Source: Cloeon dipterum (Eukaryota; Arthropoda; Insecta; Ephemeroptera; Baetidae). Taken from it: a DNA stretch of 64,000 bases. The notes below the pieces were generated by a model. It worked only from the letters and a program-made list of their open reading frames with translations, was not told the origin of the DNA and did no database searches. Made by a program: the position numbers and the translations under genes. Positions within the stretch are counted from its first letter, which is position 1. The number at the start of each line of letters is the position of its first letter. The stretch spans positions 34,954,335-35,018,334 of the forward strand of contig NC_088788.1 of assembly GCF_949628265.1 (NCBI RefSeq), given 5' to 3'. Shown in pieces: positions 29,901 to 39,689 of the stretch.

Positions 29901-32778
29901 TCCTGCCAGTTCCTGGCCTTCCCTTGCCCCGGGCTCAGACAGTACGGAAGGGACTTCACGCACGGCAACTGCTTCACCTGCGGCGATGGCAGTTCGTGCG
30001 GCGAAATGGGCATCAAAGCGCCCCAAAGAAGCGGCCGAGGAGCCCTCTACTTAGCCACGCGTGCTACGAAACCCTATTGTGGTTGGTGATGACAAAATTC
30101 GTTCAGAGAGATGACTTGTTAAATTCGTGCAATGAAGTCTTGACAAGGGAAACGCTCCTCTATTAATCCAAAAAAATGTGGTATTTTAGCTACAATTTTA
30201 AAGTTTGTGATAAAAGGATGACAATTTTCAAAAACAAATAGCTCCCGTTCCTTTATGATTCGGTAAATACACGCCCGAGTTAATTTCTTGAAAAGCATTT
30301 AAATTTTAAGAAACTTTTTTGTTATATTTAAATTAATTTCCATAAAATTTCAAGAGAGAATTTTAATACCAGATTTTTCAACCTTGTTAGGGAATTCGGA
30401 ATGACAATCAAATTAGATTAATCATTATGTTCTTCACGAAAGAACTGCCATTTATTGGGCACATTCTTTCAAAGTCACATCTTTGATGTAGGTATGGGAA
30501 ACACTAAAGAGACTAATATATTTATTTTGTACGACCAGGCAACATCATAAATGCATTTCCAGTGCTCTGGAAAATCGAATTTAGAAATTTAACGGATTTT
30601 GTGGAAGTTATATTTTTTTCTTATTAATTTTCATAAAATGAAGCTTCATTTTAGCAATTAAAAATATTTTCTGTCCCACTTAGTTTGGATCAACTTTTAA
30701 AAAAGTTTTCCCAGAAATTCGGCAGAGGAAAATACGCAAAAATTGCGAATTTTATCAGCTTTCCGAATTTGAAAAGAATTTTAATCTAGCTCTCATAGCA
30801 GTTGAATTAAAAAGGCCTTTTGTAATTAATCAATTTATTTTCAATTCGATTTTTTTATTGAAATCTGGAAAAAATTTTTGAATCCAAGATATATTTGAAA
30901 GATTTTTATAGTTCGAGATTTGAATGAGTGCAACCTGGAAAACCGCAAACAACGCAACGTTTTTCTCCAGAATTCTGTCATCTTATTTTAAACTCTGTAT
31001 GATGTTGATAAAAGAGCCATTTTTTCAGATGAATATAGGCGTGTTCCCCTTTTAAAGTGGAATGATAGTGATTTTTTTATTTAAAAAAATGAAATTTCAT
31101 GTTGAGTTAACCCTAACTGACCTATTTTTTCCATGTACTTCTGACCAAAAGTGCCCCAAAATCTAATTTTTCGAATTTTACCGGTTACGCCCTCTTTTTT
31201 TAGCATAGGAAATCAATCGCTTCCGGGGTGAGAAAATTTATGAAAATTTAACAGTGAGAAAATAAAAAATAGTGCTTTTGAGTCTTTAAAGAAATTTTTT
31301 ATTTTTTCAAAAATTGCAGATTTTCAAAAGGGGTCTGTGTTTGGCCTCATTAAAATTCACTAGTTCATAGTAGCTTTAAATACTGCCTAAATTCTGAAAG
31401 CTGATTAAATTTCCAGTTTTTCCCCACTCAGCAAAATTTTCTCAAATTCACCATTTTTGAAAAAAAATCGTCTGAAAATTTCAGCTGGCCGTTAAAGAAC
31501 GTTTAAAATTTTTTTGGGGAAAATCAAAATACCCAAAATTAAGTTAATTTATTCAAGAATCATCTCAGAAAAAATGTTTTTTTTATTTTAATAATTTAAA
31601 TGATTTTCAGAGGCAAACTCGGACCCTTATGGCTATCAGAGACTGCGTGTAATATAAATAAATTTTTTATTGATTTTCAAGGACAGATTCATTTGCTACC
31701 ATGTGCGAAAATTTCAAATTTTTCTGATAATGAAAACGTAATTAAAATGATAATTGAGTTGCGCGCCGGGCACCTTCTGTAATGCAACCAGAAGCGACGG
31801 CATGAAACGCCCCCCTCTGTTGGCCAGCAGCGCTGGGCGCTGACCAATCAGATTGTTTTTGCCAATTTTCTCCGAAATTTACAGTGCTGCACTATGTTTT
31901 CTCACATGATTTGGAATCCTCTCATCGAGATCTATCGGATAGCCAGAGTCTTTTTTTGGGGAAATGCGGAATTTCAGAGTAAATCGCGATTACACAATTC
32001 CGTTGAAAATTCTCCATTTAAAACAATGCTAAGTTTGAGGCCGATTTTCTCGAAAATTTACAGTGCTGCCTATGTCTTTTTTTAACTGTACATGATTTTT
32101 AGGACCCAATCTGTATGTGTGTTAAAGGATTTGGCGGGGAAATCCACTATCATTCCTCCTTAAATTCAATCGTCTGATTAAATTGACCAAAAATAATGCA
32201 AAACTTGTATTCTCATGCAGGACAACAGATCAGAACGTCTGTTGAGATTTCCCCGAGTTCAAAGCTGACAAGAGGCACTATGTACTTGCAGCTGCACCAC
32301 AGCTCAACCGTGACGACATTTGAGCTCAGCTCCTCACGCTTGGGCTCTCAGTAAGAGGAAAAACGAAATAGAAAATGAATTGCATTTAAAACAGAAATAA
32401 CAGTTTAATAAATAAAATATTACGTTGCTTTCAGAGCTTTGGACATGATTAGCGGTGGACAAGAGCTGAGTGCCATCGCCGTGGCGAATGCTCACAGTAT
32501 AACTTCAGAAAAGACGCCGATTTTGTATGCTGCGTTGATTTTCAGGCCGAAAACAGGGCCGGCTGGAGTAATTACAAGCCAACAAGTTATGCTGGACAGA
32601 ATAACAGTCACAAACCAAGACAAGCAAAGGTAAATTTTCGATTAGTAATATTGATGCAGTTAATAAAATGATTTCAAACTTTAGGTGGTACTTCTGTGGC
32701 GGAAATACAACAGTCAAATACTCCAATACGCAAAAGAATAAACCCCTAATTCTGAAATTAGACCAAATCCGCTGCTGA
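20930..32778 (+). CDS. Secreted pancreatic-type triacylglycerol lipase
   Basis: Hydrolyses ester bonds of neutral lipids or phospholipids outside the cell. Exons: 20930-20999, 26979-27125, 27704-27838, 27901-28061, 28118-28358, 28655-28885, 29827-30081, 32221-32350, 32435-32629, 32685-32778, giving 552 residues with consistent phases. The N terminus MFVFSLSSALIYLAAARLAS is a signal peptide. ETKFYLYTN, KILLHGYKG (oxyanion region) and VISVDW are lipase-family landmarks. The catalytic triad is Ser227 in GFSLGAQVAG, Asp254 in GLDPAS and His340 in LCSHARAVDLF, so the enzyme looks active. The last ~170 residues (TMYLQLHHSSTVTTFELSSS onward) resemble the C-terminal PLAT-like domain seen in longer animal lipases. 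Two large introns (6.0 and 2.1 kb) carry repeats. The start is chosen for the signal peptide and the intact frame. Confidence 0.92.
21000..26978 (+). other. Lipase intron 1 (6.0 kb), no gene seen
   Basis: AT-rich with scattered short open frames and no recognisable domains. A TATAAAAG box at 24478-24485 precedes a moderately GC-rich stretch and could be an internal promoter. A half copy of the foldback repeat family lies near 26715-26800. Confidence 0.6.
24478..24545 (+). promoter_or_regulatory. Possible TATA-type promoter inside lipase intron 1
   Basis: TATAAAAG at 24478-24485 is followed by GCGCGCTCTGTG and, about 55 bp downstream, AACAGTCGATT, which resembles an arthropod initiator. The spacing is longer than the usual ~30 bp and no downstream coding exon was identified, so this is weak. 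Confidence 0.2.
29285..29560 (+). repeat. Repeat family D copy (lipase intron)
   Basis: Shares GCCAAAAATTAAGAACAT with the piece at about 2658 and GATTTCGATCCCTATG, TAAATCGTGAATTTACAG and GGGAGACAAATGGTTGAT with 19935-20150. Confidence 0.6.
30082..32220 (+). other. Lipase intron 7 (2.1 kb), AT-rich with a short duplication
   Basis: No gene. Two similar segments (about 31861-31920 and 32039-32100) share CTC-GAAATTTACAGTGCTGC and an ACATGATTT tail, so they look like an old local duplication. A GC-rich island at 31758-31850 stands out in an otherwise AT-rich intron. Confidence 0.5.
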
Positions 32779-32949
32779 TACAAATGACTGATCTCTTCTA
32801 TTTCTAGGAGTGAGAAAAAACTAAAATAATTCCGCATCTTGCTTGCTGGTTAGTGATTCTATTTTTGGTACAAATCCATGACTTTGTATTTGTAAGACGT
32901 TCACAGAAAAACGTCAACATTTTAAGACATTGTGTAGAATTTAAGGTAC

Positions 32950-32957
32950 AAAATAAA
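32950..32957 (+). terminator. Candidate poly(A) signal of the lipase gene
   Basis: AATAAA lies about 170 bp after the lipase stop and only about 10 bp before the stop codon of the convergent MPV17L2 gene. The 3' UTR of one gene must therefore reach or overlap the coding end of the other. Confidence 0.5.
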
Positions 32958-32964
32958 TTTATAG

Positions 32965-33718
32965 TTAAGTTGAATACTTGAGTTTGATTCTACCTTCATC
33001 TGCCTGGTGTTTCTGCAAATTCTTCATGACTTGATCCTACAAGTGAAAGATATTACTGATAGTTATTTAGAATTCTAATATCGCCTTACATGATGCTTCA
33101 TGTATGATAAAAAGACGTCCCAGACCACAGTTGCTCCGTTGACGTACAGAACTCGGAACCTGCTAGGAACGTAGTGGAAATTGACGTACTGAATCGGAGG
33201 CCAGAAGAACCAATCAAACTAAAATCAATAAAAAAGATTAATAGACAGATCAGTATTCCCAACAAACTACATCCTTACCGCATATACTGTGGGAAATTTG
33301 GATCTGAATTCCGTCGTGACTTCAGCTGGAGTTTTGTTTTCTAAAGAGCCCATTCCATAGAAGAAAAATGCAGCAAAGAACGGAGCTGCTATGAGCTGGT
33401 CTGCTAAGATTTTCTTCCAGACTTGATGGGGTTTCAGAACTTTGTCAAGCCAGACGTACCAATAGTGGTGAGGAGGACCGCAAGCGAGGCCTACCAAAAA
33501 CATTCGGCCTGCAACACACAGATGTTTATTTATATTTTCAATACATAACGAATTAAAGATTGATATTAACCTGTTCTGGCCCAGTCATACTTGTTTGAGA
33601 TCGCACTTTTCCTTTCAATACTTTGCTGCAGTCCGTCTCCAATTGCCAAAAGGCCACCGGAGGTGATTGTGTTGGTCAAAAATAGCCACTTTTTGGAGAA
33701 CAACCGTCCCAGCACCAT
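32965..33718 (-). CDS. Mpv17l2: MPV17-like protein 2 (Mpv17/PMP22 family membrane protein)
   Basis: Members of this family are small multi-pass proteins; MPV17L2 sits in the mitochondrial inner membrane and is linked to mitoribosome assembly. Exons in transcript order: 33571-33718, 33279-33508, 33090-33218, 32965-33036, giving 192 residues, the usual family size. The protein starts MVLGRLFSKKWLFLTNTITS. Landmarks are the GPPHHYWYVWLD motif and the C-terminal signature FDWFFWPPIQYVNFHYVP followed by WDVFLSYMKH. The WPPIQYVNF form fits MPV17L2 better than MPV17 itself. It is convergent with the lipase, with 186 bp between stop codons. Confidence 0.9.
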
Positions 33719-33849
33719 CTTAAAAACTAAAAACAGGATTCAAAATCTATTAATTAATCTTATCTGCACTGGGATGCTTCAAAATGATTTTAATCATGTT
33801 TTTGAGCATCATCGTGTTAAATTGGTTTGTTGTTTAGAGGCGTCAAAAT

Positions 33850-34969
33850 AATTTTAATGCAGAATTTACCGGATAATTAGGGAGAAATCTGGAAAATGGC
33901 CTCTAGGCGCTCACAAAATTGATAATTTCTAGAGTTCTAATAATACTAGGAATTAAGAAAAAAGAGATTTGTGCCAAAAGATGCCAATAAAATTTGGATT
34001 TGACGACTTAAATGAATTTTCCAATTTTATTCTTTATTTTTGAATAGCAAAACTATTGCATTTTTGAATTAATTTGACCTTTTCGACGCCATCAGGGGCG
34101 CTTTATTACACAAGGTAGGGTGTGTGTGGTAAAAAAGGAAAGAATCAATTCAACATTTTTCTAAAAATGCATTTTGTGTATGAATGATTATAAAAAAATA
34201 TCTGTATAGATACATACCCTTTGTGTATGGCCAAAAATCGTATCACAGCAGAATGAAAATTTGAGCTTTCATGGAAGCATGCTGCAGTCATTAATCGCTT
34301 GTGCGAGGTTCAAGAACCTAGAAGAACCCCCGTTAAAGAGAAAATACATTAGGGAAAAACATTACAATTTACATAGCTATAAAGTCCGCTGAAAACATCG
34401 GGTGTTGTCTTCAAATTTCAAACGTTGAGCGTTTCCAGTCCACAAACAGACTTTCAGTGCATGGTGAGCATGCTGAGATTTTTGTTTACCATCGCCAGCT
34501 GGAACACCACGTGACTTGTTATATGTAATGCAACCGCACCGACACCAACACGAGCCACTCGAGCCTTAGCCTTACTCGAGCCAGACGCCCAGACGGCAAA
34601 GACGGTGCCGACTGTGCGAGCATCAAACTGCTGAATTTGCGTTAGATTTTGAAGATTTAAGCAAGCAGAGTAGAAAAAGCCGGCAGCCTTCTTTGCTTTA
34701 CCAGTTTATTACATACATAATATCGCATTTATCTAAAAAGATTAAAAAGTTTGAGCCCGCAGAGTGAAAGGATCAGTTTTATAACTGTAGAAATCTCTTT
34801 TGAATCGAAAGTTTTGCCCAATTTTTAGGTAAGTTTGAGAATGGTTTATGTATATAGAACAAAACCTATTTTTATGTGAAATTTGTGGCGTGCTGTTTTT
34901 TATGTTTGTTTTACATAATTGACACAATTTCATTCACATAATTCTAGTCTAATATTTTTAATTCTTAGG
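33850..34969. other. Intergenic promoter region between MPV17L2 and ferrochelatase
   Basis: Divergent arrangement. The stretch is AT-rich except for a CG-rich segment around 34500-34625, which probably contains ferrochelatase upstream sequence. An AG acceptor (TTCTTAG) lies just before the ferrochelatase ATG, so a non-coding 5' exon upstream is likely. Confidence 0.4.
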
Positions 34970-36972
34970 ATGGAAATCACTCGGCTGTCGCGGAGACTGT
35001 TTTCAACAGCCTCAGTGCTGCGAAATGCTGCTGAAACAAATAGAAAAGTTAAAACGGGAGTCTTGATGATCAACATGGGTGGCCCTGAGAAGCTGGACCA
35101 AGTCCACGACTACCTTTTGGGCATCATGACTGACCGGGACATGATCCAGCTGCCCGTGCAGAGGTAGCAATACTGCAGTTTCATAAGATAATTTGATGAA
35201 CATTTTGTTAATTTCTCTTTTAGCAAGCTTGGTCCGTGGATTGCCAAGCGACGCACTCCCGAGGTGCAGAAGAAATACAGTGAAATCGGCGGCGGCTCTC
35301 CCATTCTCAAGTGGACAAACCGGCAAGGGGAATTGATGTGCAAAAAGCTGAACGAAGTGTCCAAGGAGACGGGGCCGCACAAGCACTACGTGGCCTTTCG
35401 ATATGTCACTCCATTCATTGACGATGCCATTGAAGCCATGAAAAAGTACTTTTGTCGCGATAGCCTGCGTGACCCTGTCCATAATTAGGCGTCTAATTTT
35501 AGAGACGGGGTGGAGCACGTGGTTGCCTTCTCGCAGTATCCGCAGTACAGCTGTGCCACCTCCGGCTCCAGCTTCAACGCTATTTTTGACTACGCTGCCA
35601 AAAAGTGATGACCTTTTGATTTTATTTACTAAAGACTTATAATTTCTGCATCAAAGCAAGGGCATCGCTGAGAGCATGAAGTGGAGCGTGATCGACAGAT
35701 GGTCCACGAATCCTCTATTGGCCAAGGTTTTCGCTGATCGAATCCGCACCGAGTTGAATCAAATCCCTGAGGATGTGCGACATGACACCATCATTCTTTT
35801 TTCTGCGCACTCCCTACCTCTAAAGGTGCGAAAAACCAATCAAACTTACCCTCTGCGCTGCTAATATGGGAGCAAAACCGGCCGGGGCTGCGAAAAACAC
35901 GTATTCAAAAAAATGCAGTCCAGAAGTAAAAACATTTTTCCACCAGTTTCTTGCAAGGCAATGTTCACCTCCTACTCCTCCTAGTTTTCATTAATTTTCT
36001 AATTATTCGCTTGTGAACAAGAATTGCCAGAGAGAATATTATAGAGAAATCGAGGCAGAAAATAGCAAGAGGAAACCAGTTTGCACTAGTTTGAACTGGT
36101 TAAAAAAATTACAAAGCTTGGAACTAACGTTTGTTAGAGATTTATATTTTTTATAGAATGCGATAAATACCTACCAATCGATTTGTCTGATTGAACAGTG
36201 TCTTTAAGCCAAAATTTAGCTAAATTGAGCGAAAGCTAATATTTTAAAATCAATTTTGAAGATTTGGGCCAGTTTAAATCGCCCCCGCTGAATCCAACAA
36301 CTGTGCAAAGAACCAAAACGTTGCTGTATCCCAACAGTTTCCTTTTAAGACGATCTGAAGAAGCAAATTAAAACCAATCCCCTCCTTCAGGCTGTGCAGC
36401 GAGGCGATCCGTACCCATCAGAAGTCGGTTCGACCGTCCAAATGGTCATGAACGAACTGAACCACTGCAATCCCTTCAACCTGGTTTGGCAGTCAAAGGT
36501 TGGGCCTCTCCCATGGCTTGGACCATTCACAGATGAGGCCTTGGAAGGTTTGTTTGCATTTTTTGTGCCTTCCGAAATACTAAAGACTAAATCCGTAGCA
36601 TATGTGAAGAAGGGAAAGAAGAACTTCATATTGGTGCCCATTGCCTTCGTCAATGAGCACATTGAAACGTTGCACGAGCTGGATATCGAGTATTGCCACG
36701 ACTTAGGAAAAAAGGTATTTTTTCAGCCCTTAACAGAATTTGAGGTCTAACACATTCTTCAACAGCTCGGGGTGCAGAATCTTCGCAGGGCGGCTGCTCC
36801 CAACGACCACCCACTGTTCATAGACGCTCTTACAGACTTGGTTCAGCAGCGGCTCAAGTCAACTGCTCCAGGTGTGTCGCCCAAATTCCTGACAAGGTGC
36901 CCTCACTGCGTCAACGCACGGTGTGGCCAAACCAAAAAATGGTTTGCAGAGCTGTGCGGTGCAAGAATTTAG
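34970..36972 (+). CDS. FECH: Ferrochelatase (mitochondrial protohaem ferro-lyase)
   Basis: Inserts Fe2+ into protoporphyrin IX, the last step of haem synthesis, at the matrix face of the mitochondrial inner membrane. Exons: 34970-35163, 35224-35445, 35503-35604, 35657-35825, 36391-36547, 36599-36714, 36766-36972, giving 388 residues. A basic N terminus ([20 protein letters not shown]) fits a transit peptide. [10 protein letters not shown] opens the mature domain, followed by [16 protein letters not shown] and YPQYSC. SAHSLP carries the catalytic His224. The animal-type [2Fe-2S] ligands are all present: Cys156 in YPQYSC, and Cys365, Cys368 and Cys373 in [23 protein letters not shown] and ELDIEY are also conserved. 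AATAAA near 37142 is a likely poly(A) signal. Confidence 0.96.
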
Positions 36973-38048
36973 TTAATTATAAGGGGAAGAGATACTTCGT
37001 AGTTAAGTAAAGTTGTTGTCATGAGAGTCGAAAATGTTCTCTATTTGGTGGTTTGTGATTTAATCTTATTCTAGGGCATGTCTCTTTTTTATTTATACAA
37101 AATTATTAATATTTTCATTTATTTCTGTCCTGCACAATGCGCAATAAATTATTTGATTTTGCTACAATTAAGATTTACTTTATATCACATCTATATAAAA
37201 TATATCCTAGCACCAAGAAGATATATGCATAAAGGTATTTCAATTTAATGACACAGTATCAACGATTAATGATGATTTTAAATAATTTCTATGTGAAGTA
37301 AAGGCTAACTTCTGGCCAGTTAGTGGGTTCTGCAACTGTAATAAATGCGTTTTTCAAAAAACATGAACATACATGACGGTATTATGCTCGATAAAATTGT
37401 GTTCCGAAAAGTGACGATGTAAATTTTCGGGCGCCTGCCTTGCCTACACAGCGCGCAGGGGAGAACGGAGGGAGAAAATCGGGAATAATAAAAGTACCAC
37501 ACGAGACCATCTCTCGGGAACGCTAGCTACATTTTTTCGCTCCCCTGACGACAAGCAAGCAAGAGGGTGTTTTCTCTCTCACAAACAATGGAAAATCGTT
37601 AATAACGATGGTTTTAACTGTAAAAAGGGTTAAACAAGGGGAAAACGTTAATAACGATGATTTTAAATGAAAAAAAGGGTTAAATAAGGGAAAACGTTAA
37701 TAACGGTTGTTTTAACTGTGAAAATAGGGTTAAACAATGGAAAAACATTAATAATGGAAGTTTTATTTTTTTGTCGGAAAAAATGCGGGTTTTTGCGAAC
37801 TCAGTTGCATGGTTGTTAACCTTGTTAACGTTGTTAAAGCTCTCTCTCTACTCTATTGCTAGTGGGGGAAGAGAGGGGCGTAACTCTCAGCTGACAAAAA
37901 TAAGTTCTTTGCTTGTCTTGTTAGGCTAGAGCAGGGCTAGAGTTGCCGAGAGCTCTCCAGTTTTTTTCTAATTTCTTCGTAACTCACTGTTGCTGTCGTC
38001 TCATTTTTCTTTTGTCTTCAACCTACGCACATTAGTGTCTTTTTGAAA
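36973..38048. other. Ferrochelatase 3' end and promoter region of the next gene
   Basis: An AT-rich 3' UTR is followed by a CG-richer stretch (about 37430-37570), a tandem repeat (37590-37770) and a pyrimidine-rich region before the next ATG at 38049. No coding sequence was seen. Confidence 0.5.
37590..37770. repeat. Tandem repeat, about 50-bp period, 3.6 copies
   Basis: Units start near 37590, 37640, 37689 and 37739. Each begins GGAAAACGTTAATAACG or a close variant and continues through TTTTAACTG and AGGGTTAAACAA. The core CGTTA-A-TAACG is an imperfect palindrome. It lies 280-460 bp upstream of the SDR start at 38049; a regulatory role is only a guess. Confidence 0.8.
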
Positions 38049-39401
38049 ATGAAGAGAAGTAAAAGTTTACTCTCGAACAAATATGTTCTCGCGCTAAGCG
38101 CAGCCGGCACCACTTTCGCTGGAGCGATTTTTATGAAGTATGTATAAAATCAACAATTTTCATTACGTACATTGTTTTAATTTAAAATTTACAGGGAATA
38201 CATGGGTGGAAGGAAGTTCGAAGGGAAAGAGCAGGCAGAAGGAAAGGTTGTGATCATCACAGGAGCAAACACGGGAATCGGCAAAGAAACTGCCAGGGAA
38301 TTGGCCAAACGAGGTGCGAAAGTTTACATGGCATGTCGAGACATTGACAAGTGTGAAGAGGTAAAAATACACTATAACAATTATATATTAGGCTTAATTA
38401 TACTTTAGGCTCGTGAAGAAATAGTCATAGAATCGAAAAACAAGTATGTATACTGCCGAAAATGTGACTTATCTTCTCAGGAGTCGATAAGAACATTCGT
38501 CAAGAGATTTAAAAATGGTAATTCTATTTTTTTACAATAATATCGATATTATGTGTACCATTAAATTGCAGAACAGGATCGCTTGGACATATTGATCAAC
38601 AATGCTGGAGTGATGCGATGTCCTCAATCATTCACCAAAGAAGGGTTAGAATTGCAGCTCGGAGTCAACCACATGGGCCACTTTTTGCTAACATGTCAAC
38701 TTTTAGACTTGTTAAAGGTTCGCAATATGAAACTTGATCTTGTAAACCTACTCACAAGCTATTTTAATTGTATAGAAATCCCAACCGAGCCGTGTGATAA
38801 CGGTTTCCAGCATCGCACACACTCGAGGCACCATCAACAAGGGCGACCTGAACAGCAAAGCAAAATATGACCCAGCCGACGCATACAGCCAGAGCAAACT
38901 GGCAAATGTTCTATTCAGCAAAGAGCTGGCGGAACGGTTAAAAGGTTTGCATCGGCACTTAGTTCATCAGATTGGAACAGATACAATTAACAATATCTTG
39001 ATTCAGGCACTGGAGTGACGTCTAATTGCCTCCACCCTGGAGTTGTCGATACCAAGCTCTTCAGGCACATGGGCTTTTTCAAAAGCAAAACAGCCAGCTT
39101 GTTTGTGCGTCCGTTGATGTGGCCTTTCGTCAAAACTGCTCGTCAAGGAGCCCAGACGACGTTGTTTGCCGCCCTGGACGAATCGCTCACCCAGGTTTCA
39201 GGGAAATATTTCAAGTAATTTGAATAAGGAATTATTGGAATGAGCTAAATGCAATTTATTTCCTTCCATTTGTTCCTTAGAGAGTGCGCAGAGTACCCTG
39301 TGGCGCCTCAAGGTGATGACGACGCGATGGCCAAGTGGCTGTGGGCGGTCAGCGAAAGGTGGACTCAGGCCAGCAAGGATTGTGATAGGTATGCAAATTA
39401 A
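38049..39401 (+). CDS. Short-chain dehydrogenase, retinol dehydrogenase 11-14-like
   Basis: NAD(P)-dependent oxidoreductase, probably acting on retinoids or other lipophilic alcohols and aldehydes at a membrane. Exons: 38049-38137, 38195-38360, 38409-38517, 38572-38717, 38776-38944, 39007-39214, 39281-39401, giving 335 residues. A basic then hydrophobic N terminus ([18 protein letters not shown]) looks like a membrane anchor. The cofactor motif TGANTGIG is at about 52-59, followed by NNAGVM. The catalytic Ser is in [11 protein letters not shown] and the catalytic Tyr207/Lys211 in [20 protein letters not shown] is typical of the RDH11-14 group. It reads toward a paralogous SDR on the other strand, 288 bp away. 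The exact substrate cannot be told from sequence. Confidence 0.9.
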
Positions 39402-39689
39402 ATATGGGATTAGCACTTTTTAAATGCAATATGGTTTATTTTTTACTATTATTATTTTCGCCAACAATTTACACAGTCAAAATAAATTAAGGAATGCTAT
39501 CTGCGTAAATAAATTACTAGTAAATGCACTAAAGATGACGAAAAAATGAAAATTGGCGTTGTTGCGAAGTCTCGTTGTTGCTTGGGGACACTTTCGAGCG
39601 CTACTTCCATAAATCCAGACACACAATCACACTGAACAAGCTATTCTACCATACAAATAATGGTTATAATATTTATTGTCAAGGCGGAA

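Noticed and set aside
37590-37770. CRISPR-like array
   Set aside because: The repeats are contiguous and degenerate with no unique spacers, and the DNA is animal nuclear sequence; it is an ordinary tandem repeat.
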